A DNA stretch of 64,000 bases, from positions 1 to 64,000 of the forward strand of contig NZ_JAJLQZ010000001.1 in NCBI RefSeq assembly GCF_020991375.1, given 5' to 3'. The notes under the pieces are model-generated. The model saw only the letters and a program-made list of their open reading frames with translations, did no database searches and had not been told where the DNA came from. Origin of the DNA: Glycomyces amatae (GTDB taxonomy: Bacteria; Actinomycetota; Actinomycetes; Mycobacteriales; Micromonosporaceae). This document shows, one piece after another, positions 42,919-51,533 of the stretch. Each line of letters starts with the position of its first letter. The first letter of the stretch is position 1. A program made the translations under genes and the position numbers.

Positions 42919-45437
42919 ACCGGCGAGGTCCACTGCTCCCAGTGGTCGGGGTTCGCCTCGTCTCCCAGGGCCTTCAGCACCCGCACCTCCAGTTGCCACC
43001 GGCCCGGCTCGAACGCGTTCGGCCGCTGGGCCGCCAGGTCCTCGAGGTGGATCGCCGCCGCGTCGTCGGGGCCCGGTGAGCGCGGCAGGTACGACTCGGG
43101 CTCCCAGCGCACGACCTCGCCGGTGTCCGGGTTCGTGGCGCTGATCTGCATCGCGGCGACCTGGTGGCCGAGGAAGACCAGGGCGGCCAGGTCCGGGCCC
43201 TCCGCGATGCTGAACGACTCGCCGTCCTCCAGTTCCCGGTACTCGAACTGGCGGGTCTCCTCGTCCTGCGCGACCACCGCGGCCAGGCTCGGGTAGTCCG
43301 GGTGCTCCAGGACCGGGATCGCCTGGTAGTCGCCCTGGTAGCCGGAGTATGCGGCCGTCAGGGACTCCCCGTCGCCCGCGGGCCTGGCGGTGATCCGGCC
43401 GCCGAAGACGCTGCCGGCGGGCAGTTCCTCGCTCGGCGCCACCGTGACCTCCACGGTGGCCGTCTCGCCGGGGCGCAGGGTGAGCTCCTTCGGTGCGAAC
43501 GTCACCTCCGGCTCGGCCGCGTTGAAGCCCGGGTCCCTGGCGTCGCCGGTGGTCGCCACCGTGGACCGGTGGGTCAGCTCGTATGAGCGGGCCTCGCTGT
43601 CGTGGGAGGTCAGGGTGAGTTCGAAGGTGCGCGCCTCGGTGCCTTCGCCGAGGTTCACGCCCGTGGGGTACAGGCAGGCCTCGGCGTCGAGCGCGTCGAT
43701 CACGTTGACGACGCCGGTGCCCTGCCGGTGGGCGGCCTCGAGTCCGCTCACCGCTTCGTCCTCGCCCAGTTCGACGGGTTTGGCCGAGTTGGCGAGCCGG
43801 GTGCGGACGTCGCGCGGTTTCAGTCGCGGTTCCTCCTGGAGGAGCAGTGCGGCCGCCCCGGCCACGTGGGGGGAGGACATGGAGGTGCCCGAGAGCGAGT
43901 CGTACGAGCCGTCGGCGACCGGCACCGTCGACCAGATGCCGCCGCCCGGGGCGGCCAGGTCCGGTTTGAACGTCAGGTCGGGGGCGGGGCCGTAGGAGCT
44001 GAAGGCGGAGGCGAGTCCGGCTCGCGGGAGGTCGACGAGCACTGTTTCGCCGGTGAACTCCATGACGGGGGTGGCGCCGTCGGCGATGAGGTCCCGGAGG
44101 GCCGCGCCGTCGGTGTCGGTCACGGCGATCATGGGGACGCCGAGGTCGTCGGCGCCGGTGCCGCCGAACGGGCCGGACCGGTCGTTGTAGATCACGACGC
44201 CGGTGGCGCCTTCGGCGACGGCCCGCTCGTACTTCTCTTTGAAGGTGCAGGTGCCGCGGGCGATCAGGGCGGTCTTGCCGGCCACGTCGGTTTCGGAGGG
44301 GTCGTCGGCGCAGGCGCGGCCGAACCACACGAGTTCGTCGGTGGTGGTGCCGGGCTCGGGTTCGGGGGCCGCGTCGATGGTCCGGTAGCCGATGCCGCGG
44401 TCGAGGCCGGGGACGAGCGCGGCGTCCATGCGTTCGGCGGGGTTGTCGGTGGAGGCCACGGCGATGACGTCCTCGCCGATGCCGGGTGCGGAGCCGGAGT
44501 AGACGCCGGTCTCGCCGTCGTTGCCCATCGAGGCGACGACGACCACGCCTTTCTCGGTGAGCCGGTCGGCGGCCTTCGCGGTGGGGTAGTCGGGCCATTG
44601 GAACGCTTGGCCCAGTGAGAGGTTGACGACGTCCATGTCGTCGTCGAGGGCGGCTTCCAGGGCCTGCATGACGACTTCGGCGCTGGTCGCGCCCTCGCAG
44701 CCGAAGACCTTGTAGGCGCCGAGTCGGGCGTCGGGGGCGACGCCGGTGACCTGGCCCTCGGCGCCGACGATGCCGGCGACGTGGGTGCCGTGGCCGCTGC
44801 AGTCGGCGGGGTCGTCGTCGGGGGCGGGTGCGGAGTGTTCGGGGTCCTCCGAGTCGAAGTCGTCGCCCACGAAGTCGGCGCCGGTGGCGACGCGGCAGCC
44901 GGGGCCGAAGCAGCCGCCGAGGTCGGGGTGGGTGTAGTCGATGCCGGTGTCGATGATGCCGACTTTGACGCCGGCGCCGGTGACGCCGCGGGCGTGGGCG
45001 TCGTCGGCGCGGGTGGTGGCGATCGCCTGGGCGAGTTCGGGGGTGCCGGCTTCGGCGGGGGCGTCCGGTGCGGTGCCGGTGCGGGCGGGTCCGGTGAAGA
45101 CGACGTCGGCCCAGACCTCTTCGACGAGGTCGAGGCGTTCGAGGCGGCGGGCGGTGGCGGGGTCGGCTTCGAGCGAGACGCCGTTCCAGATCCGCGCGAA
45201 GTCGTGCCGGAGGGTGAAGTCGAGGTCGTGGGCGGCCGCTTCGAGGGCGTGGGCGTTCGCGCCGGGGGTGAACTCCACCAGCCAGACGGGGGTGGGGAGG
45301 TCGTCGGGTGCCGCTTCGGCGGCGGGTGCGGAGGCGGCGAGGAGGGGGAGTGCGGCCGCGGTCGCGAGCAGGGGCCGCCAGTGGGCGGTGTGCGGTGGGG
45401 TGGAGCGGCGGTGGGGGAGGGCGCGGAATCCCGGCAT
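42900..45437 (-). CDS. secreted subtilisin-like serine protease (S8, PA-domain containing)
   Basis: An 845-residue secreted protease. A long signal peptide lies at about 1-42 (LLATAAALPLLAASAPAAEA), then an I9-type propeptide to about 115. The catalytic triad is complete: Asp163 in IIDTGIDYTHPD, His216 in CSGHGTHVAG and Ser519 in GTSMSSPHVAG. A PA domain is inserted between His and Ser (about 365-455). The rest is Fn3-like beta structure, ending FTLTA. The set resembles extracellular Vpr-type proteases. ATG 45437 is preceded by GAAGGGA and a leader hairpin. Confidence 0.93.
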   Translation of the reverse strand: MPGFRALPHRRSTPPHTAHWRPLLATAAALPLLAASAPAAEAAPDDLPTPVWLVEFTPGANAHALEAAAHDLDFTLRHDFARIWNGVSLEADPATARRLERLDLVEEVWADVVFTGPARTGTAPDAPAEAGTPELAQAIATTRADDAHARGVTGAGVKVGIIDTGIDYTHPDLGGCFGPGCRVATGADFVGDDFDSEDPEHSAPAPDDDPADCSGHGTHVAGIVGAEGQVTGVAPDARLGAYKVFGCEGATSAEVVMQALEAALDDDMDVVNLSLGQAFQWPDYPTAKAADRLTEKGVVVVASMGNDGETGVYSGSAPGIGEDVIAVASTDNPAERMDAALVPGLDRGIGYRTIDAAPEPEPGTTTDELVWFGRACADDPSETDVAGKTALIARGTCTFKEKYERAVAEGATGVVIYNDRSGPFGGTGADDLGVPMIAVTDTDGAALRDLIADGATPVMEFTGETVLVDLPRAGLASAFSSYGPAPDLTFKPDLAAPGGGIWSTVPVADGSYDSLSGTSMSSPHVAGAAALLLQEEPRLKPRDVRTRLANSAKPVELGEDEAVSGLEAAHRQGTGVVNVIDALDAEACLYPTGVNLGEGTEARTFELTLTSHDSEARSYELTHRSTVATTGDARDPGFNAAEPEVTFAPKELTLRPGETATVEVTVAPSEELPAGSVFGGRITARPAGDGESLTAAYSGYQGDYQAIPVLEHPDYPSLAAVVAQDEETRQFEYRELEDGESFSIAEGPDLAALVFLGHQVAAMQISATNPDTGEVVRWEPESYLPRSPGPDDAAAIHLEDLAAQRPNAFEPGRWQLEVRVLKALGDEANPDHWEQWTSPVFTLTA

Positions 45438-45455
45438 GGGGGTCCCTTCGGCTCG

Positions 45456-45498
45456 TGTCGGCCGGGGTGCGCGGAGGCGCCCGGCGCCCCGGCCGACA
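45456..45498 (-). other. hairpin in the subtilase leader
   Basis: A 12-bp perfect stem (45456-45467 with 45487-45498) encloses a 19-nt GC-rich loop that can itself pair. It ends 18 nt before the subtilase ATG. It could terminate the crcB transcript or stabilise the protease mRNA. Confidence 0.45.
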
Positions 45499-45629
45499 GA
45501 TCTGGCAGGACCTCGATCGTGGGGCATGCGGGGGCTTGAACCGGGGATTTGCCGCCCGCGCGTGTCGCCATTGGGATATAAGCGTGTAAATCGGGCTCAG
45601 GTGGGTTCCTGGTGTCGGGTGCGGGCGGT

Positions 45630-45992
45630 TCAGCCGGTGGCGAGGTGGGCGAGGGCGAAGCCCGCGAGGCCTGCGGCGAGGCCGCAGGCGAGGTTCGCGG
45701 CCACGTTCGCGGCGGCGGCGCGCCAGCGGCCCGCTTCGGCAAGGACCAGCGTCTCGTAGGAGAGCGTCGAATAGGTGGTGAGGGCTCCGCAGAAGCCCGT
45801 GGCCAGCAGTGCGGTCCAGAGCGGGTCGGTGACGGCGACCGCGAGGAACATCGCGACGGCGGAGCCGGCGGTGTTGACCGCCAGCGTCCCCCAGGGCAGT
45901 CGGCGTCCGGCGTAGTGGGCGATCACGGCGTCGGTGAGGAAGCGGGTCGGCGCGCCTACGGCGGCTCCGGCGGCGACCAGCAGGAGTGTCAC
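45630..45992 (-). CDS. crcB: fluoride channel CrcB/Fluc, second subunit
   Basis: A 120-residue four-helix Fluc protein. It contains GAAVGAPTRFLTD, the channel-lining NTAGS asparagine motif (LAVNTAGSAVAMF) and GFCGALTTYSTLSYE with the Phe-box/Thr track. GTG 45992 has GGGAGGG upstream and overlaps the preceding crcB stop (GTGA). Tandem crcB genes form antiparallel heterodimeric fluoride exporters. Confidence 0.92.
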   Translation of the reverse strand: MTLLLVAAGAAVGAPTRFLTDAVIAHYAGRRLPWGTLAVNTAGSAVAMFLAVAVTDPLWTALLATGFCGALTTYSTLSYETLVLAEAGRWRAAAANVAANLACGLAAGLAGFALAHLATG

Positions 45993-46438
45993 GGTCCCTC
46001 CCGGCGGGCGGTCGCGATGAGCCGGCGGGCGGTCCACATGCCGGCGGCCGCGGCGGTGAGGGCGGCGGCGATGGTCGCGAAGGCGTATCCGAGTGCGAGG
46101 AGTGCGGCTTGGGCGTCGAGGGCGCGGCCGATGCCGGCGATGTACGTGGAGAAGGTCGTGAAGCCGCCGAGGACGCCGACGCCCAGGAAGGGCCGCACCC
46201 AGTGGGGTCCGGGCCGGATCTCGGTGAGGGTCGCCATGAGTGCGCCGATGAGGAGGCCGCCGGTGGTGTTGGTGAGGAAGGTGGCGAGGTCGAACGCGCC
46301 GGGTTCGGCGGGGAGGGCGGTGGCGATGCCGTACCGGGCCGAGGCGCCGATCGCGCCGCCGGCCGCGACCGCGGCGAGTGCGGTGGCGGGGAGGGCGCGG
46401 AGGGCGTCGCGCAGGGGCGGGCGGTCGGATCGGGGCAC
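45989..46438 (-). CDS. crcB: fluoride channel CrcB/Fluc, first subunit
   Basis: A 149-residue Fluc protein with a longer basic N-terminus. Key features are GGAIGASARYGIA, FLTNTTGGLLIG and GGFTTFSTY. GTG 46438 is preceded by TAGATT at leaderless distance. It exports fluoride together with the downstream paralog. I looked for a fluoride riboswitch in the leader and found none, which fits a leaderless start. Confidence 0.92.
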   Translation of the reverse strand: MPRSDRPPLRDALRALPATALAAVAAGGAIGASARYGIATALPAEPGAFDLATFLTNTTGGLLIGALMATLTEIRPGPHWVRPFLGVGVLGGFTTFSTYIAGIGRALDAQAALLALGYAFATIAAALTAAAAGMWTARRLIATARREGP

Positions 46439-46444
46439 GGGACG

Positions 46445-46450
46445 AATCTA
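46445..46450 (-). promoter_or_regulatory. putative leaderless -10 (TAGATT) of the crcB pair
   Basis: TAGATT on the minus strand, 6 nt before GTG 46438. It is the same hexamer as in front of the rhodanese gene. Confidence 0.5.
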
Positions 46451-46546
46451 GCCGGGGTGGCGTGGCGGGCGGGGCGCGGTCGATCGTATGCGATCACTCA
46501 CTGACGCTTGCGTCCGATATGCGAGAGGGATTACCGTTGAGAGGCT

Positions 46547-46630
46547 ATGAGCTTTTCCGTTACGCACCGGCTTCTGACACGCAGGCGTCACATCGACCTC
46601 TGCCGCGTGTCCGCCGTGCTCTGTCGGTAG
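46547..46630 (+). CDS. short cysteine-containing leader peptide
   Basis: A 27-codon frame from ATG 46547 to TAG 46630, preceded by AGAGG. The peptide contains LLTRRRHIDLCRVS and ends in a Leu-Cys-Arg. This matches the actinobacterial leader-peptide type (RRHxDLxRV, then a C-terminal Cys) found upstream of cysteine- and sulfur-related genes. Ribosome stalling at the Cys codons could control the symporter 167 nt downstream. A long-range stem (46502-46513 with 46579-46590) and a GC-rich hairpin (46731-46750) provide alternative RNA folds. Translation is inferred. Confidence 0.7.
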   Translation: MSFSVTHRLLTRRRHIDLCRVSAVLCR

Positions 46631-46796
46631 CTCGTACGGCGTCACCGGCGGACTCGCCGACGTATCCCCCTTTTCCCGTGCTGGTTCCGAGTCCGGTTCA
46701 GCATGTCCCGAGACGGCAGGCCCGATGCGGCCGGGCGCCACCGCGCCCGGTGCGGTCGCGCCGTGCCGCCGCCCTGAACCATCGCAGAGGATCACC

Positions 46797-48275
46797 ATGT
46801 CCACACCTGCCAGCGCCGCGCCCGGCGGTGCCGCCCAGAACAATGCCGCGCCCGACGGTCCCGCACCGGAGGGTGCCGCCGAGCGGGACGGGAGGCGTCG
46901 CCGCTTCAAGGTCCCGTTCGCCGCGCAGCTGCTCATCGGTCTCGTGCTCGGCCTCGCCTTGGGCTACGCGGCCCGCCAGTGGTCGGTCGAGTGGCTCGGC
47001 ACGACCCTGGAGACGGTCGGCACGCTGTTCGTGCAGCTGCTGTTCCTGATCGTCCCGTTCCTGGTCTTCACCGCGATCGTCGCCTCGATCGCGAATCTCC
47101 GCAATCTCGCCAACGCGGGCCGCCTGGTCGCCAAGACCCTCGGCTGGTTCGCGGTCACCTCGCTCATCGCGGTGGCGATCGGCCTGGGCATCGGGCTGGC
47201 GACGAACCCGGGCGAGGGGGTCGAGCTGACCAGTGCGGCCGCCGCGCCGGAGACCTCCGGTTCGTGGACCGACTTCCTGACCGGGATCATCCCGACGAAC
47301 ATCGTCGACGCGTTCGTGAACGTGAACGTCCTGCAGATCGTGTTCGTCGCGATCATCGTCGGGGCCGCGGCTGCGAAGACCGGCGAGCGGGCCGAGCCGT
47401 TCCTGCGGTTCAACGCCGCGGCCCTGTCGCTGATCCAGAAGGCGCTGTGGTGGGTCATCCGCCTGGCGCCGGTCGGCACCGCCGCGCTCATCGGCAAGTC
47501 GGTGTACGCGTACGGCTGGGATCTGCTGGAGCCGCTGGCGGTCTTCAGCATCGACATCTACGCGGGCGCGCTCGCGGTGATGCTCATCGTCTACCCGGTG
47601 CTGCTGCGGCTGGTGGCTCGCGTCTCGCCGGTGCAGTTCTTCCGCAAGGCGTGGCCGGCGATCCAGTTCGCGTTCGTGTCGCGCTCGTCGGTGGGGACGC
47701 TGCCGCTGGCGCAGAAGATCGTGACGGACCGGCTCGGGGTGCCGCGCGACTACGCGTCGTTCGCGTCGCCGTTCGGGGCGACGACGAAGATGGACGGCTG
47801 CGCCGCGATCTACCCGGCGATCGCCGCGATCTTCGTGGCGCAGGTGTACGGGGTCGGCCTCGGGGTGCAGGACTACCTGCTCATCGCGTTCGTGTCGGTG
47901 ATCGGCTCGGCCGCGACGGCGGGCCTGACCGGCGCGACGGTGATGCTGACGCTGACGCTGTCGACGCTGGGCCTGCCGCTCGAGGGCGTGGGCCTGCTGC
48001 TGGCGATCGACCCGATCATGGACATGATCCGCACGGCGACGAACGTGGCCGGGCAGATGGTGGTGCCGGTGATCGTGGCGAAGTCGGAGAAGATCCTCGA
48101 CCGGGGCGTGTACGACGCGGCCCCGCAGCCGCTGGACGCCGCGTCGGCCTTCGACGGTGCTGCTGACGACGGTGCTGCTGACGACGGTGCCGCTGGGGAC
48201 GGTGGCGCCGGGGGCCGTGCCCCGGAGGACGGCGCGCCGGCCCGCAGGGGCGGGCCCGCGCTGCAACCCGCATAG
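46797..48275 (+). CDS. dicarboxylate/amino acid:cation symporter (DAACS), possibly cystine uptake
   Basis: A 492-residue transporter with eight helices and two re-entrant loops. The first hairpin region reads SRSSVGTLPLA (serine-rich motif), followed by FGATTKMDGCAAIYPA. The MIRTATNVAGQ near the end coordinates substrate and sodium. Relatives carry glutamate, C4-dicarboxylates or cystine (TcyP). The upstream Cys-type leader peptide favours a sulfur amino acid. ATG 46797 follows AGAGG. The C-terminal tail carries a degenerate Asp/Ala/Gly repeat. Confidence 0.88.
   Translation: MSTPASAAPGGAAQNNAAPDGPAPEGAAERDGRRRRFKVPFAAQLLIGLVLGLALGYAARQWSVEWLGTTLETVGTLFVQLLFLIVPFLVFTAIVASIANLRNLANAGRLVAKTLGWFAVTSLIAVAIGLGIGLATNPGEGVELTSAAAAPETSGSWTDFLTGIIPTNIVDAFVNVNVLQIVFVAIIVGAAAAKTGERAEPFLRFNAAALSLIQKALWWVIRLAPVGTAALIGKSVYAYGWDLLEPLAVFSIDIYAGALAVMLIVYPVLLRLVARVSPVQFFRKAWPAIQFAFVSRSSVGTLPLAQKIVTDRLGVPRDYASFASPFGATTKMDGCAAIYPAIAAIFVAQVYGVGLGVQDYLLIAFVSVIGSAATAGLTGATVMLTLTLSTLGLPLEGVGLLLAIDPIMDMIRTATNVAGQMVVPVIVAKSEKILDRGVYDAAPQPLDAASAFDGAADDGAADDGAAGDGGAGGRAPEDGAPARRGGPALQPA
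48153..48197 (+). repeat. 15-bp tandem repeat in the symporter tail
   Basis: GACGGTGCTGCTGAC occurs at 48153 and 48168, with a third variant at 48183. It encodes repeated DGAAD units in the disordered C-terminal tail and would tolerate length changes. Confidence 0.7.
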
Positions 48276-48302
48276 GACCTTATTGCTCTCCTGAGATGAC
48301 GA

Positions 48303-48335
48303 GGGGCCGGCCCGGACACGGGCCGGCCCTTCGTT
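48303..48335 (+). terminator. terminator of the symporter gene
   Basis: An 11-bp stem (48304-48314 with 48319-48329), a GACA loop and a TTCGTT tail, about 30 nt after the stop codon. The remaining 220 bp to the TetR stop show no gene. Confidence 0.65.
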
Positions 48336-48555
48336 CCCATGGCAGGGCTGGCGGCCTTGAGGGCGGTGTTTCGCGCCCCTTGCATCAGGGTGGCATCGGG
48401 GTCCGACAGTCCGGTCCCGCGCGGGCGCGTCCGGCCTTGAAACGTCGTCCGCATCACAGCGGGCGCGCTCGGGTCCGACCGGTCGCGGGCGTCGCCCGCC
48501 CGCCCCGCCGGCGCCCGCCCGGGATCGATGCTCCGCTCGTCCCATGCGCGGCGGT

Positions 48556-49245
48556 TCAGTCCTTCGCTTCGATGCGGCGCTCCAGTCCGTCGAGGATCCG
48601 TTCGAGGCCGAACTCGAAGTGGTTCTCCAGGGGCGCGTCGGGGGTGAACGCGGGGTCGGCGACGCGCGCGAGGTGCGGGAACCGCTCCCGGGCCGCGGGG
48701 TCGCCGAGGAAGCGGAAGAACGCCTCGCCCGACTCCGCGCCGCCGATCTCGGGCCAGACGCCGCCCATCGCGAAGCAGTCGACGGTGAGGACCGCGAGGA
48801 GTCCGAGGTCGACGGGCAGGCCGACGGCGGCGAGGCGGCCGATCACGCCGTCCACCCAGGTCGCCTCGTTGGGGCCCATGGAGCGGTCCGAGGTCGCCAC
48901 GTTCAGCGCCCACGGGTGCGCGAGGAACAGTTCGCGGATGCCCAGGCCCCAGCCGCGCAGGACCTCGCGCCAGTGGTCGGACTCGGGCATCGGCAGCGGT
49001 CCGGCCATGAGCGAGTCGTACATGAGGACCACGAGTTCGTCCTTGCCGGGGACGTGCCGGTAGAGGGACATGACGCCGCTGCCGAGCCGCTCGGCGAGGT
49101 GCTTCATCGAGACCTTCGCCAGTCCGCCGGCGTCGGCGATGGCGACGGCCTCGGCCACGATCCGCTCCCGGCTGAGGCCGGGGGGCCGCCCGCGTCCCGG
49201 CCGGGCCTGCCCGCCCCACAGCAGCTCGTACTCGCCTTGTCTCAC
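48556..49245 (-). CDS. TetR family regulator (TetR_C_1 type)
   Basis: A 229-residue repressor. The HTH is ERIVAEAVAIADAGGLAKVSMKHLAERLGSGVMSLYRHVPGKDEL, and the C-terminal domain has the AHPWAL and ENHFEFGLERILDGLE segments of the TetR_C_1 group, which includes drug-sensing repressors. GTG 49245 has GGAGG upstream. A large palindrome lies between it and the divergent membrane-protein gene. Confidence 0.92.
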   Translation of the reverse strand: MRQGEYELLWGGQARPGRGRPPGLSRERIVAEAVAIADAGGLAKVSMKHLAERLGSGVMSLYRHVPGKDELVVLMYDSLMAGPLPMPESDHWREVLRGWGLGIRELFLAHPWALNVATSDRSMGPNEATWVDGVIGRLAAVGLPVDLGLLAVLTVDCFAMGGVWPEIGGAESGEAFFRFLGDPAARERFPHLARVADPAFTPDAPLENHFEFGLERILDGLERRIEAKD

Positions 49246-49314
49246 AGGTGCGTCCTCCGATCCTCTGGTCCGCAGACTACGGCCCGGCCGGGGCCGCCGT
49301 CGACCGTCAACTTT

Positions 49315-49350
49315 GCGTATGAAGTACGCTAATTAGCGTACGACATACGC
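49315..49350. promoter_or_regulatory. extended palindromic operator
   Basis: An 18-bp perfect palindrome (GTACGCTAATTAGCGTAC, 49324-49341) is flanked by GCGTATG (49315-49321) and CATACGC (49344-49350), which extend the symmetry. Only two positions per half break it. It lies between tetR and the DUF2306 gene and is the obvious binding site for that regulator. Confidence 0.75.
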
Positions 49351-49382
49351 ATGATCGGATCCGCCGTGATCGGAGCACACCC

Positions 49383-50123
49383 ATGCCCCAGTCCCCCGCA
49401 CTCCCGCGCACCGAACCCGCGCCGCCGCCGGCCCGCGCGAAGCCCCGGTGGTACCGCCGCCCCTGGATCGCCCCGCTCCTGGTCGTCGCGGCCGTGTTCA
49501 TCGCCATGCGCCTGCCCGCCTACCTCGGCGTCGGCGGCCAGGAGACGCTCCTGCCGTTCCAGCAGGGCTTCCCCGAACTGCACCGCCTGCTCATGGTCGG
49601 CCACATCGCCTTCGGCTCGATCGCCCTCGTCACCTGCGCCCTCCAGGTCTGGCCCTGGCTGCGGCAGCGCCGCCCCCGGGCCCACCGGATCTCCGGGCGG
49701 CTCTACGTGTTCGCCGGGGTCCTGCCCTCCGGCCTCCTCGCCGGGGTCGTCAGCGTCATCGCCGTCCAGGACCCGGCGGGCCGGATCGGCAACGTCGCGC
49801 TCACCGTCCTGTGGCTCGGCACGACCTTCCTGGGCCTGCGGGCCGCACTGCGCCGCGAGTACCGCGACCACCGCCGCTGGATGATCCGCAGCTTCGCCCT
49901 GTGCTGGTCCATCGTGGCCAACCGGGTGTGGATCTTCCTGCTCGTCTTCGTGCTCATGCCGTTCGAGCAGGGCTACTACGGCGGCGACACGGAGGCGCTC
50001 ATCGAGGACGTCGCCGTCGCCTCGATCTGGCTGAGCTGGATCGTGAACCTGCTCATCGCCCAGTGGTGGCTCGACCGCAGGCCCAAGCGCCGCGACCGGA
50101 GCGCTCCGGTCGCCGCGGCGTGA
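49383..50123 (+). CDS. DUF2306 membrane protein
   Basis: A 246-residue protein with a Pro-rich N-terminus and about six helices. The DUF2306 signatures are HRLLMVGHIAFGSIALVT, RAHRISGRLYVFAG and the HRRWMIRSFALCWSIVANR segment with conserved His and Arg. Function unknown. GGAG precedes ATG 49383. It is likely derepressed by the ligand of the divergent TetR and may be co-transcribed with the DUF418 gene. Confidence 0.85.
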   Translation: MPQSPALPRTEPAPPPARAKPRWYRRPWIAPLLVVAAVFIAMRLPAYLGVGGQETLLPFQQGFPELHRLLMVGHIAFGSIALVTCALQVWPWLRQRRPRAHRISGRLYVFAGVLPSGLLAGVVSVIAVQDPAGRIGNVALTVLWLGTTFLGLRAALRREYRDHRRWMIRSFALCWSIVANRVWIFLLVFVLMPFEQGYYGGDTEALIEDVAVASIWLSWIVNLLIAQWWLDRRPKRRDRSAPVAAA

Positions 50124-50288
50124 GGGCCGCGCGGGCGGGCCGACCGGCCCGCCCGCGCCTGCCACCAAAGTCGCACCCGCCCCCGGCCCGGTCCCCCTTT
50201 CGGCCCACGCCGCCCTGCACCGCCGGTCGCCCCCGCCGGGGGTGAAAGTCCATGCCGCAGCAGGATTCACCGGGCCCGTGCGGCGGCG

Positions 50289-51482
50289 ATGCTGAAAGGC
50301 ATGCACACCTCCGCCGCGTCGGCACCGTCCGCCGCCACCGACACCGCACCGGCCGCACCGGGCAGGAAGGGGCGGCTGCCGCTCCTCGACGTCCTGCGCG
50401 GCGTCGCCATCCTCGGCACGCTCGGCACCAACATCTGGATCTTCACCGACGCCCACGGCGAGGCCGGCCCCCTCGTCGGCACGGCCGCCACCGACGGCAC
50501 CGCGTTCGGCGCGGTCTTCGAACTGCTCGCCAACGGCAAGTTCCTGTCGATGCTGACCGTCCTCTTCGGCGTCGGCCTCGCCATCCAGTTCCGCTCCTTC
50601 GAGAAGCGCGGGCACCGCTGGCCCGGCCGCTACCACTGGCGGGCCCTGTTCCTCTTCGCCGAGGGCACGATCCACTTCACGCTCCTGTTCGCGTGGGACG
50701 TGCTCATGGGCTACGCCGTCACGGCCGTCGTCACGGCCTGGCTGCTCAACCGCTCGCGGCGGGCGCGGCACGCGGTCATGTGGACCGCGCTCGGCGTGCA
50801 CCTGGCGATCATGGGACTGGTCACCGCCGCCATGGCCGCCGGCCCGAACAACGCCGCGGAGCACGACCCGGAGATCGCGGCGCTCTACGCCTCCGGCTCC
50901 TGGTGGGAGCAGGTCCAGTTCCGCATCGACAACCTCCTGGTCTTCCGCATCGAGGCGATCGTGACCTTCCCGCTCCTGGTGTTCCTGTTCCTGCTGGGCG
51001 TCAGGCTCTTCCGCGCCGGGGCCTTCGGCGCCGACGAGGCCGGGCGGCGCCTCCGGGTCCGGCTCGCGGCCTGGGGCCTGGGGATCGGCCTCCCGCTGAA
51101 CCTCGCGGCCATGCTCGGCCCCGACTCGCTGTTCTTCCTGGAGCGGTACGCGGCCGCGCCGGTCGTCATGCTCGGGTACATCGGCCTCGTCGGGATCGCG
51201 GTCGACCGGGTGACCGAGCGCGCCCGCCGCGGCCCCCTCACGGCGTCGCTGGAGTCGCTGGGGCGCACCGCCCTCAGCGGCTACATCCTCCAGAACCTGC
51301 TGGCCTCGGCGCTCTGCTACGGCTGGGGCCTGGGCCTGGCCGCGAAGTTCGGCGAGAGCGCCTGGCTCGCCCCCGTCCTCTGGCTCGGCATCAGCGCCGT
51401 CATGCTCGTCGGCTCGCGGCTGTGGATGCGGCGCTTCAGCACCGGGCCGGTCGAGCTGATCCAGAAGACCGTCCTGCGTTAG
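50289..51482 (+). CDS. DUF418 membrane protein
   Basis: A 397-residue integral membrane protein with about ten helices. The N-terminal RLPLLDVLRGVAILGTLGTN and the later RTALSGYILQNLLASALCYGWGLGL are DUF418 signatures; the family may act in transport. ATG 50289 and ATG 50301 are both possible. It lies 165 bp after the DUF2306 gene. Nothing notable is seen in that gap. Confidence 0.87.
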   Translation: MLKGMHTSAASAPSAATDTAPAAPGRKGRLPLLDVLRGVAILGTLGTNIWIFTDAHGEAGPLVGTAATDGTAFGAVFELLANGKFLSMLTVLFGVGLAIQFRSFEKRGHRWPGRYHWRALFLFAEGTIHFTLLFAWDVLMGYAVTAVVTAWLLNRSRRARHAVMWTALGVHLAIMGLVTAAMAAGPNNAAEHDPEIAALYASGSWWEQVQFRIDNLLVFRIEAIVTFPLLVFLFLLGVRLFRAGAFGADEAGRRLRVRLAAWGLGIGLPLNLAAMLGPDSLFFLERYAAAPVVMLGYIGLVGIAVDRVTERARRGPLTASLESLGRTALSGYILQNLLASALCYGWGLGLAAKFGESAWLAPVLWLGISAVMLVGSRLWMRRFSTGPVELIQKTVLR

Positions 51483-51489
51483 CGCGCAA

Positions 51490-51531
51490 GGGAAAGGGTG
51501 CGGCCCGCCGGAGCGGGCCGCACCCTTTCCC
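51490..51531. terminator. 19-bp perfect hairpin between DUF418 gene and tctA remnant
   Basis: Arms 51490-51508 and 51513-51531 with a CGGA loop. It terminates the DUF418 transcript and, from the other side, the tctA remnant. Confidence 0.75.
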
Positions 51532-51533
51532 AT

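Noticed and set aside
46440-46500. Fluoride riboswitch before the crcB pair
   Set aside because: No crcB-motif consensus is visible and the first gene seems leaderless.
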